DNA of 64,000 nt from Methyloceanibacter stevinii (GTDB lineage Bacteria; Pseudomonadota; Alphaproteobacteria; Rhizobiales; Methyloligellaceae): assembly GCF_001723355.1 (NCBI RefSeq), contig NZ_LPWE01000004.1, forward strand, positions 62,001 through 126,000. Direction: 5' to 3'. This document shows positions 47,963 through 57,539 of the stretch, one piece after another. The position numbers and the translations under genes were made by a program. Position 1 is the stretch's first letter. Each line of letters begins with the position of its first letter. The notes under the pieces are model-generated. The model ran no database searches. It saw only the letters and a program-made list of their open reading frames with translations, and was not told the origin of the DNA.

Positions 47963-48691
47963 CTAGGCCGATGGCCGCGCGGCCATCGGCGCCTTATTGG
48001 TCGAATTTGACCCACAGGCCTCGAGGGAGATGCGCCGGTTGAGTGCGCCGGGATCGGTCAACACCAGCGCCCCACGTGTCTTTTCCACGAGTTCGTCCTT
48101 CTCCAGCGCGCGCAGGGCGCGGGAGACCACCTCACGGCGCGAGCCGATACGTTCGGCGAGGTCCTGCTGGTTCGGCGGGGGCGAGATGCTCCGCTGGCCA
48201 TCATGGCCCGGGCGCGGGCGCGACAGGCGCAACAGCTCGGCGTAGAGCCGCTCGGAGGCCGTCAGGTAGGCGTGCTCGTAAAGCTGCAGGTTGAGGGAGC
48301 GGATGCGCCCCACCAGCATGTTGAGCACCGTGCGGCACACCTCCGGTTCGTGCGCCAAAACGTCCATGAATGCCGCCGCCTTCATGGAGCCGATAAGGGA
48401 TGTCTGCATCGTGGTGACGCTTGCGGAGCGGGGGATACCGTCGATGGCCGCCATTTCCCCGAACATGGAGCCGGTTCCCAGTTCGCCGAGAATGACCTGC
48501 TTGCCGTCGTCGGCGCGGTGGATGACCCGCACCGAGCCGCTGACGACGAAAAGCACGTCGTTCGACGCATCGTCCATGTCGATGACCAGTTCGTTCGCCG
48601 GGTAGGTGCGCCAAGTGACCGCCGGGGCGAAGCGCTTGGCGTTTTCCTCGCCGAGCGAGGCGAAGAGCTCTATGTCGCCGATGTCGCCCAT
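47963..48691 (-). CDS. Crp/Fnr-family transcription regulator
   Basis: 242 residues. The cyclic-nucleotide-binding fold has VIDMDDASNDVLFVVSGSVR and GSMFGEMAAIDGIPRSASV (the phosphate-binding-cassette-like segment). A long C-helix and the HTH QQDLAERIGSRREVVSRALR follow. There is no N-terminal Cys cluster, so it is not an Fnr oxygen sensor. The cassette keeps Glu and Arg, and a cyclic nucleotide ligand is plausible. It is convergent with pntB. Confidence 0.92.
   Translation of the reverse strand: MGDIGDIELFASLGEENAKRFAPAVTWRTYPANELVIDMDDASNDVLFVVSGSVRVIHRADDGKQVILGELGTGSMFGEMAAIDGIPRSASVTTMQTSLIGSMKAAAFMDVLAHEPEVCRTVLNMLVGRIRSLNLQLYEHAYLTASERLYAELLRLSRPRPGHDGQRSISPPPNQQDLAERIGSRREVVSRALRALEKDELVEKTRGALVLTDPGALNRRISLEACGSNSTNKAPMAARPSA
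47967..47990. terminator. Perfect hairpin between the convergent pntB and Crp/Fnr genes
   Basis: GCCGATGGCC and GGCCATCGGC form ten pairs around GCGC. It overlaps the last codons of the Crp/Fnr gene. There is no T-run, so termination is probable for pntB but not certain. Confidence 0.5.
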
Positions 48692-49360
48692 GAATTCGGA
48701 TGATAACAGGGGCCGCGTTGCGGTCCACTCTGGAGGCCGGACAGGACAAAGGCCCGGAGGGGAAACTCCGGGCCTTTGCTGACGAAACGGCTTTGCGCTA
48801 CGGGGGGATTAAGCGCGGGGGCCGTTCGAGTGCTTTTGGCGGCTGCTGCCCACCTCGGGGGGCGGAGAGGGTCAGAAGGCCGCCGGTCGTCTCTCTTGGT
48901 CAGTGACAACAAGATAGGTGATGGCGCGAAAAGGCGCTGTGCATTCCGTCACAGCGCGGCAGTCCAACGCTCAGCGGCCGCTCTGCCTTGACCGTGCGAT
49001 ACGGTTAACCGTCTCGGATTCAACGAAGAACTGCCAAGGTGCGGCCGGGATTCGCCCATTTTGCGGCTTCAATCGTCCCTTACCCACCTGCGCCTTGGCG
49101 GCTGTGCGGTGCGGCGTGTGACTTTCGTCCATTGATTCCCCCACCGTCCGGACCATCTAGCATGAGATCGAGGCGCCCCTTATCCAAAGGTTAAGCGGAG
49201 CTCCGAGATCGAAAGACGCCATTAGGCAAGCATAAACTCTGGTATTGGGAACTCATTGGAGAGTTCCATCGGATGAATGACCCGTTCAGGCGCCATTCAT
49301 ACATGGTCCGTATTTTGCGGGCCGACCAATAATAAAGATAAGAGAGGCGCAGACAGGGTC
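48692..49360. other. 669-base gene-poor region
   Basis: No convincing protein gene is seen. It holds a perfect 12-pair hairpin (48748-48777, listed separately) and, just ahead of the next gene, an inverted repeat GGAACTC-ATTGGA-GAGTTCC (49248-49267). Short open frames here lack RBS and domain character. The segment 48780-49000 upstream of the first hairpin on the minus strand could host an sRNA, but I see no clear promoter. Confidence 0.5.
48748..48777. terminator. Perfect 12-pair hairpin, probable terminator
   Basis: AAAGGCCCGGAG (48748-48759) and CTCCGGGCCTTT (48766-48777) are complementary, so either strand ends in a short T tract. No gene that it would terminate is visible. Confidence 0.6.
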
Positions 49361-50242
49361 ATGTTGAACCTTATTCTAGCTCTTTTCGTGATTTTCGCGC
49401 TGTTTTGCATCGTGGCACGGCTGCTTCATCGCTATTTCCTCTATGTGCCGGACCGCACGCGCATCAACCCGCGCGAAGCCGGCCTGACGGGCGTCGACGA
49501 GATCGTCTTCAAGTCTGGCGACGGCAAGAAGCTGATCGCCTGGTACCGCCCGGCTGCGCAGGGTAAGCGCACGCTCCTGTACTTCCCCGGCAACAGCGGC
49601 AACGTCGCTGCCCGGGCGGGGAAGATCAAAGCCATCGCCGCAGACGGCTACGGCGTCTTCATCGTCAACTATCGCGGCTTTGGCGGGTCGTCCGGCCGTC
49701 CCTCGGAGAAACGTATCGTGAGGGACGCTGTCAGCGCCTACGACGCCTTGCGCGGGCTCGGCGTGCCGCCCCGTGACATCGTGCTCTACGGCGAGTCGCT
49801 CGGCACCGGCGTCGCGACCCAGGTCTGTCAGCAGCGTGAGGCCGAGGCCCTGGTGCTGGAATCGCCGTTCACCTCTGTCGTCGACGTGGGCAAGCTGGCC
49901 TGGCCGCTTCTGCCGCTGCAGCAGATCATGGTCGATCAGTATCGCACCATCGACCGCATCGGCTCCGTGGACGTGCCGCTCTTCATCGTCCATGGCGGCC
50001 GCGATGCGGTTATCCCGCTCGATATGGCGCGCCGCGTGTTCCATGCGGCCAGCGATCCGAAGACCCTCACGGTCGTGCCGCGCGCCGGACACAACGATCT
50101 GTTCGAGCAGGGGGCTTGGGCACGGGTCCGCGACTTCCTGGCCGGTCTCGGCGCCGAAGCGGTGCCCGCGGTCGAAACCCAAAACGCGGCCCGCGCCGGC
50201 CGGCCGGTGGAGATTCCGGCCGCCGCCGCAGCGGAGCGCTAG
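49361..50242 (+). CDS. Membrane-anchored alpha/beta hydrolase (BEM46/YfhR-like)
   Basis: 293 residues from ATG 49361. An N-terminal TM helix (LILALFVIFALFCIVARLLH) is followed by the hydrolase core: LLYFPGNSGNVAARAGKIKA with the oxyanion region, VNYRGFGGSSGRPSE, and nucleophile elbow LYGESLGTGVATQV. Acid strand VPLFIVHGGRDAVIPLDMAR and the His in RAGHNDLFEQ complete the triad. It resembles the BEM46/YfhR group of peptidase-like or esterase-like membrane hydrolases. The physiological substrate is unknown. Confidence 0.9.
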   Translation: MLNLILALFVIFALFCIVARLLHRYFLYVPDRTRINPREAGLTGVDEIVFKSGDGKKLIAWYRPAAQGKRTLLYFPGNSGNVAARAGKIKAIAADGYGVFIVNYRGFGGSSGRPSEKRIVRDAVSAYDALRGLGVPPRDIVLYGESLGTGVATQVCQQREAEALVLESPFTSVVDVGKLAWPLLPLQQIMVDQYRTIDRIGSVDVPLFIVHGGRDAVIPLDMARRVFHAASDPKTLTVVPRAGHNDLFEQGAWARVRDFLAGLGAEAVPAVETQNAARAGRPVEIPAAAAAER

Positions 50243-50416
50243 CGCTCGGTTCTCATCATCCCTCGTGGGCTCCATGGCCGGCACGGACCTCCGCGCCGGC
50301 CATTTTTGTGCGCGGGTTTCCGGCCGAGGACCGCGCCACCTGAGGGACGTCTGGCGTCCAATTTGCAAGGCTCAGCGATGAAGCACGCAACAGCCGTCAG
50401 AAATGAGGATTTCGCG

Positions 50417-50857
50417 ATGACCGAGATAGCGCCGACCCAACCGCTCGTTCCCTATGTCGTATGCGGGCTCAACGAGATCCCGAGCAAGCGCGCCAAGGAC
50501 TTTCGGCTGGGCCGTATCGAAAACGGTGAGGTGAAGCACTGGTCGATCGTCATCTACCGCCTGGGCCAGCAGGTCTACGGCTACGAAAACCAGTGTCCCC
50601 ATGAGGGCGTCGGCTTCGATTTCGGCGGTGAGCGCTTCGTCAACGACAACGGCAGCCTCCTCATGTGCGGCAAGCATGGCGCGTTGTTCAACCCCGGCAC
50701 TGGCGAGTGCATCGACGGTCCTTGTGTGGGGCAGTCGCTGAAGCCGGTGAACCTCGTCGTGCTCGATGACGATGTGTGCATCGTCGGCGTCGAACTGGCC
50801 GGCGATGACATCGACGAAGACGACGAGGTGTCACTCTGCGAGGACGCAGGCGTCTAG
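50417..50857 (+). CDS. Rieske [2Fe-2S] protein
   Basis: 146 residues. ATG 50417 follows GAGG at eight bases; ATG 50378 is an alternative. The cluster ligands are Cys60/His62 (NQCPHEG) and Cys84/His87 (MCGKHGALF). The second loop lacks the extra Cys pair of bc1 Rieske proteins, so it belongs to the dioxygenase-ferredoxin-like type. An acidic tail (AGDDIDEDDEVSL) ends it. No partner oxygenase is adjacent. Confidence 0.9.
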   Translation: MTEIAPTQPLVPYVVCGLNEIPSKRAKDFRLGRIENGEVKHWSIVIYRLGQQVYGYENQCPHEGVGFDFGGERFVNDNGSLLMCGKHGALFNPGTGECIDGPCVGQSLKPVNLVVLDDDVCIVGVELAGDDIDEDDEVSLCEDAGV

Positions 50858-50882
50858 GGGACCCGGCAGAGACTGCCTGGTG

Positions 50883-51473
50883 CTAGACGGGGCGGTTCTC
50901 GTTGCGGTTCTTGACCGGCTCCATCTCCTCGACGCCCTTTTCGAAGCTGATTTCCTCGAACGTGTCGTCGAATTTGAGGGCGGCGTCCAAGACATAGGCC
51001 GTCTTGTCCACGGTGCTCATCTTCTTCACGTCGTTCTTTTCGATTCTGAGCAGTTCGAGCATTTCCTTCCAAACCGACGATTCATCGCACGGGAAGACGT
51101 AGAAGCTCTTGCCGTCCACGGTGACTGAGAACGTCTTGCTGAGGTCCACGTTGTTGCAGAACATGAAGTACTTGCCGTCGGGGCCCAGGAGGTCGCCCAT
51201 GACGTCGACCACGTCCTGCAGATATTCGAAGTTGTGGAGGTAACCCGCCATGACCGGTATGTGCTCATCGCCCTTGTTGGAGAGGGTCAGGATCTGCTCC
51301 ATGCAGAACTCCGGCGGCCGCGCCTCGTCGGCGAGTTTTTCCTGAAACTTCAGAGCGAAATCGCCGCGATAGGCGAAGCGGTCCCCGTCGGTGGTGGGGG
51401 CTTTCAAGACCGCATTGAAGAGGCGGCCCTCGTTCTCCAAACGGCCATAAGGCGTTTGATCAATCGTCGTCAT
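50883..51473 (-). CDS. Conserved-looking hypothetical cytoplasmic protein
   Basis: 196 residues with no signal peptide or TM helix. Segments such as FAYRGDFALKFQEKLADEAR, GKYFMFCNNVDLSKTFSVTV and GKSFYVFPCDESSVWKEMLE show normal codon use and globular composition. The last 40 residues are acidic and helical. I do not recognise a family. It is convergent with the Rieske gene, 25 bases apart. Confidence 0.75.
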   Translation of the reverse strand: MTTIDQTPYGRLENEGRLFNAVLKAPTTDGDRFAYRGDFALKFQEKLADEARPPEFCMEQILTLSNKGDEHIPVMAGYLHNFEYLQDVVDVMGDLLGPDGKYFMFCNNVDLSKTFSVTVDGKSFYVFPCDESSVWKEMLELLRIEKNDVKKMSTVDKTAYVLDAALKFDDTFEEISFEKGVEEMEPVKNRNENRPV

Positions 51474-51639
51474 GGTGGTGTCCCGGTTTGTTGGTTTTCC
51501 GACGCAAACAGCGCCCAGGCGGGACAGATGCAAATGGCCTGCCGGTTTAGGTTCGGGACATTTTCTTGGCGCTACCGCGCTTCGCGCTACTTGAGCGCGT
51601 GTTCTTCGGCGGTATCGTGCAACTCAAGGCGCGCAGACA

Positions 51640-51670
51640 CGACAAAGCCGGGAAGGATCTTCCCGGCTCT
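51640..51670 (-). terminator. Intrinsic terminator of rpsU
   Basis: AGCCGGGAAG and CTTCCCGGCT form a ten-pair stem with a three-base loop (51646-51668). On the minus strand it is followed by TTTGTC, 30 bases after the rpsU stop. Confidence 0.8.
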
Positions 51671-51699
51671 TGGCAGCGCTGTACTTCTGAAGAGTGGTC

Positions 51700-51930
51700 T
51701 TAGCGGCGGCCGCGGGGGCGTCCGCCAACGCCAGACTCACGCTGGGCCTTCTTACGGGCCAGCTTCCGCGCCCGGCGGATGGCCTCGGCCTTCTCGCGGG
51801 CACGCTTCTCGGAGGGCTTCTCGTAATAGTTACGGAGCTTCATCTCGCGGAAGATGCCTTCGCGCTGCATTTTCTTCTTCAGCGCCCGGAGGGCCTGATC
51901 GACATTGTTATCGCGAACGACGACTTGCAC
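51700..51930 (-). CDS. rpsU: 30S ribosomal protein S21
   Basis: 76 residues: [40 protein letters not shown] and a basic tail ending RPRGRR. This is the standard alphaproteobacterial bS21, which helps base-pair initiation with the anti-SD. It is monocistronic with its own terminator. Confidence 0.97.
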   Translation of the reverse strand: MQVVVRDNNVDQALRALKKKMQREGIFREMKLRNYYEKPSEKRAREKAEAIRRARKLARKKAQRESGVGGRPRGRR

Positions 51931-52076
51931 GCGTCTCTAATCTCCGAATTAGCGTTGATTTTGGGATTGGAGCGAAGCCACAGCAACCCATTTGCGGATC
52001 GCCTGAATCACGCATCCAGGGGGTGCTCTAGCAAACCTGCGGCGGGTTGTCCAGACCGCGAGAGTGTCATCGGCGT

Positions 52077-53161
52077 CTATGTTTTAGGGGAAATTCGGTT
52101 GATATGGCCCATCTTGCGCCCGGCCGGGGTTCCGCCTTGCCGTAGAGATGCACTGCGGTGCCGGGTTCGGCGGCGTATTGGCGCCAGTTGTCCGCGTCGC
52201 TGCCGATCAGATTGGTCATCACGGCGTCGCTGTGGCGGGCCACGTCGCCAAGGGGCCAGCCGCAAATGGCCCGGACGTGGTTCTCGAACTGGCTGACGAG
52301 GCAGGCATCCTGGGTCCAGTGCCCCGAATTATGGACGCGGGGGGCGATCTCGTTCACGGCAAGGGCAGGGCTCTCGCCGCCGGTCTGGAACATCTCCACG
52401 GTAAGGACGCCCACATGGCCGAGCGCCTCGGCGATCTTGCCGGCGATTGCTTGCGCCTCCGTCTCGAGCGCGGCCGGGATGTTCGCCGGGACCGTGCTGG
52501 TGTCGAGGATGCCGTCCTTGTGGACGTTCTCGACCACATCGTAGAAGCGCAAGGCTCCGTCCCGTCCGCGCACCGTCACGACCGAGAGCTCGCGCTCGAA
52601 CGGGACCATGCCCTCCAGGATCGCCGGGGCCTCGCCGATGGACTCCCAGGCACTTTCGGCCTCGCAGAGCGTATGGATCCAAGCCTGTCCCTTGCCGTCA
52701 TAGCCGAAGCGGCGGGTCTTGAGCAGGGCCGCCGGCGGTACAAGCAGGATCGACTCCTTCAGGTCCGCAAGCGTGTCGATGGCGGCATAGGGTGCAACGG
52801 CGATGCCGAGGCCGCTCACGAAGTCCTTTTCGGCCAGCCGGTCCTGGGCGACCTCGAAGGATTTCACGGGCGGAAAGACCGGGCGTGGCCGCGCCGGCGC
52901 CTCCAAGGCGGCCGCGGGCACGTTCTCGAACTCGCACGTCACCACGTCCACTTGTCCGGCGAACCGGGCGACCGCGTCCAGATCGTCATAATGTCCGACG
53001 CTTCCCTTCGCTGCGACGTGGAAGGCGGGGGCGTCCGGGGTGTCGTTGTAGATATGTGTCTTCAGGCCGAGCCGGCTGGCGGCAGCGGACAGCATGCGGC
53101 CGAGCTGGCCGCCGCCCAGAATGCCGATGGTGCTGCCGGGCGGCAGCGGCGCGTCAGTCAT
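52077..53161 (-). CDS. purK: N5-carboxyaminoimidazole ribonucleotide synthase; one frame break
   Basis: About 361 residues with an ATP-grasp fold. [20 protein letters not shown] starts the biotin-carboxylase-like N-domain, [10 protein letters not shown] follows, and the ATP-grasp core includes [33 protein letters not shown] and [20 protein letters not shown]. One missing base near 52115 moves the end to [13 protein letters not shown]. It uses ATP and bicarbonate to carboxylate AIR in purine synthesis. Its start overlaps the purE stop by eight bases. Confidence 0.95.
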
Positions 53162-53651
53162 TATCCTCGACGGTCTCGGCGACCGCGTCGGACTGGGCGC
53201 TGCGCCACGCCTCCAGTCGCGACGCCAAGCGGGCGTCCGACACGGCCAGGATGCTGGCGGCCAGAAGTCCCGCATTGGTGGCGCCAGCCTTGCCGATGGC
53301 AAGCGTGCCGACCGGGACCCCGCCTGGCATTTGCGCGATGGACAGGAGGCTGTCTAGCCCTTTCAGGGATTTGCTTTCGACCGGCACACCAAGCACAGGC
53401 AGGGTCGTCATGGAGGCGGCCATGCCGGGTAGATGCGCGGCGCCGCCGGCGCCGGCGATGATGACTTTGAGGCCCCGGCCGCGCGCGCCCGTGGCGTAGT
53501 CGTAGAGCCGCTGCGGGGTGCGGTGGGCCGAGACGACTTTCGTCTCGTACGGCACCTTGAGCGCGTCCAGGATTTTTGCGGCTGCTTTCAGGGTGGGCCA
53601 GTCCGACCGGCTTCCCATGATGATGCCGACGGAGGGGGTCGCCTCGCTCAT
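53154..53651 (-). CDS. purE: N5-carboxyaminoimidazole ribonucleotide mutase
   Basis: 165 residues. [59 protein letters not shown] and [20 protein letters not shown] are the class I PurE active-site segments. It converts N5-CAIR to CAIR together with PurK. ATG 53651 was chosen by family length; ATG 53663 would add four residues. Confidence 0.97.
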   Translation of the reverse strand: MSEATPSVGIIMGSRSDWPTLKAAAKILDALKVPYETKVVSAHRTPQRLYDYATGARGRGLKVIIAGAGGAAHLPGMAASMTTLPVLGVPVESKSLKGLDSLLSIAQMPGGVPVGTLAIGKAGATNAGLLAASILAVSDARLASRLEAWRSAQSDAVAETVEDND

Positions 53652-53870
53652 GCTTTCGCCCATCAAAAAAACCGCCCGAAGGCGGATCGCGGAAAGCGCG
53701 CGATTATAGGCGGGCCAGGGGGGTTGGCAAGGCGGGTTTCGGCTGGTTCTGGCATCAGGCTTAAGCTTTTCGAGCCCGCCATGTTTGCCTAGGCAGAAAC
53801 AAACAAGCCAAGCGCCGGAAAAGGCGGCATGATTGGGATCTGCGATTCCGATCCGGAGCGAGAGAGCCGA

Positions 53871-54293
53871 ATGTCCGAACCCGTTGTTGTGCCCAAAGTA
53901 GACAAGCTGATGCGGCTGTTCCTGCGTGGGTCGGCGCTTCTGATCGTGCCGATCGCGCTCAATTACGGGCTCGCGCCGGCGAAGACGCTGCCGATGTTTC
54001 TGACCATGCCGGAGCTCGGGACGGATCAGACCCATATCTACCGGGGCGTCATGTGCCTCTATCTTGGCGTGGGGCTGTTTTGGGCCGTCTCGGCCTTCAA
54101 GCCCGAATGGCAGCGCGTCGCCGTGATCACGGTGATCGGCTTCGCCTGGTCCATCGCGGCCGGGCGGCTCATTAGCCTCGCGATCGATGGACGGCCGAGC
54201 CTGTTGCTGCTGATCTATCTGGGTATCGAGATTTTTGCGGGGCTGCTGGGCCTTGCCGTCCTGGCGGCGGCCGACCGAAAGCTCAAGCGATAA
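53871..54293 (+). CDS. DUF4345-like membrane protein
   Basis: 140 residues. Four TM helices: [60 protein letters not shown] and [20 protein letters not shown]. The spacing and the helix-2 YRGVM..YLG pattern fit DUF4345. The function is unknown. Its 3' end overlaps the convergent YdcH gene by 11 bases. Confidence 0.8.
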   Translation: MSEPVVVPKVDKLMRLFLRGSALLIVPIALNYGLAPAKTLPMFLTMPELGTDQTHIYRGVMCLYLGVGLFWAVSAFKPEWQRVAVITVIGFAWSIAAGRLISLAIDGRPSLLLLIYLGIEIFAGLLGLAVLAAADRKLKR

Positions 54294-54489
54294 TATCGGG
54301 AAGCAGTTCGTCTTCGATCCGGATGATCTCGTCTTTCAGAAAGAGCTTCTTCTTTTTTAGTCGCTTGAGCTGCAATGCGTCCGCGCGGCCCGACTCCTCC
54401 AGCGCGTTGATCGCACTGTCCAGGTCGCGGTGCTCTTGTTTGAGCTTCCCCAGTACAGCCCGAAGCTCGCGGATCTCCTCGCTCTCCAT
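54283..54489 (-). CDS. YdcH family protein (DUF465)
   Basis: 68 residues, a helical hairpin: [34 protein letters not shown] and [23 protein letters not shown] 54489 follows AAGGAG. DUF465 proteins are small coiled-coil proteins of unclear role. A second family member follows on the other strand. Confidence 0.9.
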   Translation of the reverse strand: MESEEIRELRAVLGKLKQEHRDLDSAINALEESGRADALQLKRLKKKKLFLKDEIIRIEDELLPDIIA

Positions 54490-54687
54490 CGGGCGCTCCT
54501 TGTTCATGTGGCCGGGAGTATCTTTCCGAACCTTAATTGGCGCAAGAGCCCGTCCGCCGGATCGCAGGTCCCGACGGTCCAATTCTTAAGGGTTGCGTCG
54601 AAACGACCGCCCAATCAGCCGTGATTAGACAAGGCCCGGTCTCTTTGTCAGAATAGTTACATCGACAATTCAATTCGGAGGTCCGGT

Positions 54688-54855
54688 ATGGCGTTAGAAG
54701 CGCATCTCGATGAATTGGCAGAGAAACACCGCGCTTTGGATCGCAAGATCGATGAAGAACAAGGAAGGCCCACGGCGGACGCCTTCAAAATCGCCGAACT
54801 GAAGCGCCGGAAGCTCTACCTCAAAGACGAGATGGAACGCCTGAGACACAGTTAG
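54688..54855 (+). CDS. YdcH family protein (DUF465), second copy
   Basis: 55 residues: MALEAHLDELAEKHRALDRK followed by DAFKIAELKRRKLYLKDEME and RLRHS. It has the same helix-turn-helix-like hairpin as its neighbour, with KIAELKRRKLYLKDE matching the family signature. ATG 54688 is preceded by GGAGG. The pair in divergent orientation is common in Rhizobiales. Confidence 0.9.
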   Translation: MALEAHLDELAEKHRALDRKIDEEQGRPTADAFKIAELKRRKLYLKDEMERLRHS

Positions 54856-54993
54856 CCTCACGAGGTCTCGAGGCTTTTCAGCCCCAAGGCCATCGGCCTC
54901 CGTCCCCGGAGGCCTGATCGAGAGAATTGCATTATTGCCGTGCCCGGCCTGTGGAAAACTCGCAGTGCTCCGCACGGTTGGGAGTTGTTGTTG

Positions 54994-55031
54994 CCACGCC
55001 CCTCTAGCCCCGCGCTACGGCGTGGTTTTTT
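54994..55031 (+). terminator. Intrinsic terminator downstream of the second YdcH gene
   Basis: CCACGCC (54994-55000) pairs with GGCGTGG (55019-55025) across an 18-base loop, then six T. A GGCCTCC/GGAGGCC hairpin (54896-54915) lies between it and the gene. Confidence 0.7.
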
Positions 55032-55156
55032 ATTGTCCGGGCCCCTTTTATTGTCTGGCGGGTGGAACCGCGGGCCCGTCTTGACGTATCTCACTGGTGC
55101 CCGCGCAATCTGCGCTATAGCTATGCCGGGCTCGAATCAAACTTGAGGCGGAGGCC

Positions 55157-55564
55157 ATGCGGCTGGGACTGGGCGGCTTTTTCGAACGCGGCGTGCTGAC
55201 GGCGCTGCTGGTTTTCACAACTCTGCCAGCGCTCGGCGCCGACGAAGACCCGACGGCCAAGGGCGAGGCGATGGCCAAGGGCGAGGCGATCGTGAGCGAG
55301 CATTGCGGCCGCTGCCATGCGATCGGGGTGACAGGCGAGAGCCCCAACAAGGAAGCGCCGCCGTTCCGCGTTCTTTCCGAAAACTATCCCGTCGACGATC
55401 TGGCCGAATCGCTGGCCGAAGGCATCATGTCCGGGCATCCGGACATGCCCGTCTTCGTCTTCCAGCCCGACGAGGTGGATGCGATCATCGCCTATCTGCA
55501 GTCCATCCAGATCACGCCGGACGCGGTGCCGTCCACACCGGAGCCGGCGGACGCGCAAGGGTAG
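55157..55564 (+). CDS. Periplasmic class I cytochrome c
   Basis: 135 residues. ATG 55157 follows GGCGGAGG. A signal peptide (VLTALLVFTTLPALGA) is followed by the haem site Cys50-Cys53-His54 (EHCGRCHAIG). The probable axial Met is in GHPDMPVFVF, and YLQSIQ ends the last helix. A short in-frame duplication (AKGEAMAKGEA) precedes the haem site. It is a small monohaem electron carrier with no obvious partner gene nearby. Confidence 0.92.
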   Translation: MRLGLGGFFERGVLTALLVFTTLPALGADEDPTAKGEAMAKGEAIVSEHCGRCHAIGVTGESPNKEAPPFRVLSENYPVDDLAESLAEGIMSGHPDMPVFVFQPDEVDAIIAYLQSIQITPDAVPSTPEPADAQG

Positions 55565-55598
55565 ATACGAGCCGACCCGCAGCGGGCGGATGCTGCGC

Positions 55599-55976
55599 TC
55601 AGATGTCGGCGGCGCCTTCCGGCCACATCAGCCAGTCGCGGGCTTCGGCGATTTGGTCCGGGGCGAAATGCTCGACCTCGCAGGTGATGAAGGGCGCTAC
55701 GAAGCTGGACCACAGATTGCGGATATGCGGGTCGCAGACGATGGCGATGCGGTTGAAATCCTTGAGGTGGCGGAGGCTGAACTTCACGTCGTGCCATAAC
55801 GCGGCGGCATCCATGCCCTCGAAGTCGGAGATCTGTTCCAAGACGCGGACCTGACCATGGCGCGCAATGAAGGCTTCCAGCTTGTCCGCGACGCGGTCGA
55901 ACTCCTCGGTCGACACCTTGCCGCCGATGTGGATTTCGACGGCCTGGGCATTGTCATGTTCGACATATGACAACAT
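55599..55976 (-). CDS. SpoIIAA/STAS-like protein (DUF3478)
   Basis: 125 residues: VEIHIGGKVSTEEFDRVADK, VRVLEQISDFEGMDAAALWH and FNRIAIVCDPHIRNLWSSFV. The alternating strands and helices and the terminal ARDWL segment fit SpoIIAA-like STAS domains, which may bind lipids or nucleotides. ATG 55976. It is convergent with the cytochrome gene. About 300 bases upstream (55977-56275) contain no gene I can support. Confidence 0.85.
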   Translation of the reverse strand: MLSYVEHDNAQAVEIHIGGKVSTEEFDRVADKLEAFIARHGQVRVLEQISDFEGMDAAALWHDVKFSLRHLKDFNRIAIVCDPHIRNLWSSFVAPFITCEVEHFAPDQIAEARDWLMWPEGAADI

Positions 55977-56275
55977 CTACGGAGTGTACCTCTCGATTGG
56001 CGGCAGTTGCCAAGACGGATTGGTCAAAATGACGGATCGTCAAAAGACGGAACGGTCGCCTGTCATGGATCGTGAGAGCGTGAGGGGCGTTGGAACGGGC
56101 ATGGACGTCATCGCAAGTAAGACTATAGCGCCGGCGGGTCGGTTTTCGATGCAAGAACCGCTCGGACACTATCCAGAAGTAGGTGCTGCGGCCCCGTGCC
56201 GCTTCACGGAATTTTAGGGTTAACGAAGGCAGAATACTGGCCTAAGACACGCAATTGCCGCCTTTTCTCAGCCAA

Positions 56276-57538
56276 ATGCGGTTGAAGAGGGGAGTTACGA
56301 CCATCAAGAAGCTACTGTTCTTCACGGCTAGCATGAGCATCATCGCGCTCGGCGCGGTTTGGATGATGCTGTTCAACGAGCCGATCGCCGACACGATGAC
56401 GAAGGCGCCCCCGCCCAAGAAGCGGGCGCTGGCCTATGAGCAGGCGCTCGCGGCCAAGATCGAAGAGGAGGCCGAGGCCTCCAAGACCAAATCGCAGCCC
56501 AAGGCCAAAGACGCCGCCAAGTCCGATGGGGCCGCCAAGAAGGCCGCCGCGCCCAAGGACACCGGCGGAAATGCGCCGGCGCCCGACCAGCAGGCCGCGG
56601 CCGTGCCGCAGCCGGGTCAGGATCAGCCTGCGCCGCAGCAATTGCCCTGGCTGACCGAACAAGGCGAAAGCGTCGTCGAGGCACCGGGACCCGGAGCCGG
56701 GCCCAACGGTCCGCCGCAGGATTTCTTCAACGCGCCGCAACAGGATCCCAATGCTCAGGGCCAGGCTTACGGCCAGAACCAGCCTTCCGGTCAGAGCCAG
56801 CCCTACGGTCAGCAAGAGCAGCCCTATGGTCAGGGCCAGCCCTATGACCGGACAGCATCGGTCAACCCCAATATGAATGGCGGGCAAGACCCTTATGGAT
56901 CCGGCGGCCAGCAGCAGGCTTATCCGGCCTATCCGGGGCAGGCTCAGCCGGGCGCCCAAGGCCAGTATCCCCAGGCCCAATATCCTCAGGGTCAGTACCC
57001 GCAACAGGGTCAGCCTCCGCAGGGCCAGTACCCGCAACAAGGGCAGTACCCGCAAGGACAGTACCCTCAAGGTCAGATCCCGCCGGGGCAGTACCAGCAA
57101 GGCCAGTACCCTCAGGGTCAGTATCCCCAAGGGCAGTCTCCTCAGGGTCAGTATCCTCAAGGCCAGAACCCGCAACAGGGTCAGCAGCCTGGCTACGGCG
57201 GGGGCCCCTACGGTCAGCCGCAAGAGGAGTGGGCGAAGATCATCGTGTCGGGTTCGGGCATGCGCCTGACGGCATCCGAGGACTCGCCCGTGCTGTTCGC
57301 TTTTCCCTATGGGCGTGACTTGAAGGTTGTTTCCCGCAACGGGGAATGGGTCGAGGTGACCGATCCCAACAGCAACGCCAAGGGCTGGATCCAGGCCTAC
57401 GCGCTGGGCCCGTCTGCGGGTCCGCAGCAATATGGTCAGGCGGGCGGCTACTACGAGGAGCAACCGCAGCAACAGACGCGCCGTCCCCTCGGCCGCGGCG
57501 GCTTTGCGGACATCATCAACCGCGCCTTCGGCAACTGA
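56276..57538 (+). CDS. Membrane-anchored SH3-domain protein with Gln/Pro/Tyr/Gly-rich repeats
   Basis: 420 residues. An N-terminal TM helix ([20 protein letters not shown]) precedes a charged Lys/Ala/Glu segment (residues 45-105) and a Pro/Gln-rich stretch. Then come about 80 residues of QGQYPQ-type repeats and a C-terminal bacterial SH3 domain ([47 protein letters not shown]). The tail is [21 protein letters not shown] 56276 has no good RBS. AGGGGAG sits instead ahead of an ATC codon at 56303, so the start is uncertain. The repeats suggest a flexible periplasmic spacer holding the SH3 domain at murein. Confidence 0.82.
   Translation: MRLKRGVTTIKKLLFFTASMSIIALGAVWMMLFNEPIADTMTKAPPPKKRALAYEQALAAKIEEEAEASKTKSQPKAKDAAKSDGAAKKAAAPKDTGGNAPAPDQQAAAVPQPGQDQPAPQQLPWLTEQGESVVEAPGPGAGPNGPPQDFFNAPQQDPNAQGQAYGQNQPSGQSQPYGQQEQPYGQGQPYDRTASVNPNMNGGQDPYGSGGQQQAYPAYPGQAQPGAQGQYPQAQYPQGQYPQQGQPPQGQYPQQGQYPQGQYPQGQIPPGQYQQGQYPQGQYPQGQSPQGQYPQGQNPQQGQQPGYGGGPYGQPQEEWAKIIVSGSGMRLTASEDSPVLFAFPYGRDLKVVSRNGEWVEVTDPNSNAKGWIQAYALGPSAGPQQYGQAGGYYEEQPQQQTRRPLGRGGFADIINRAFGN
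56950..57186 (+). repeat. In-gene tandem repeat coding QGQYPQ units
   Basis: About 15 degenerate copies of a 15-18-base unit (CAGGGTCAGTAYCCB) encode [12 protein letters not shown]. Synonymous changes between copies (GGT/GGC/GGA, TAC/TAT) show the units are not all recent. Confidence 0.9.
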
Positions 57539-57539
57539 T

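Noticed and set aside
56950..57186. CRISPR-like repeat array
   Set aside because: Repeats are short, contiguous, in frame and coding, without unique spacers.
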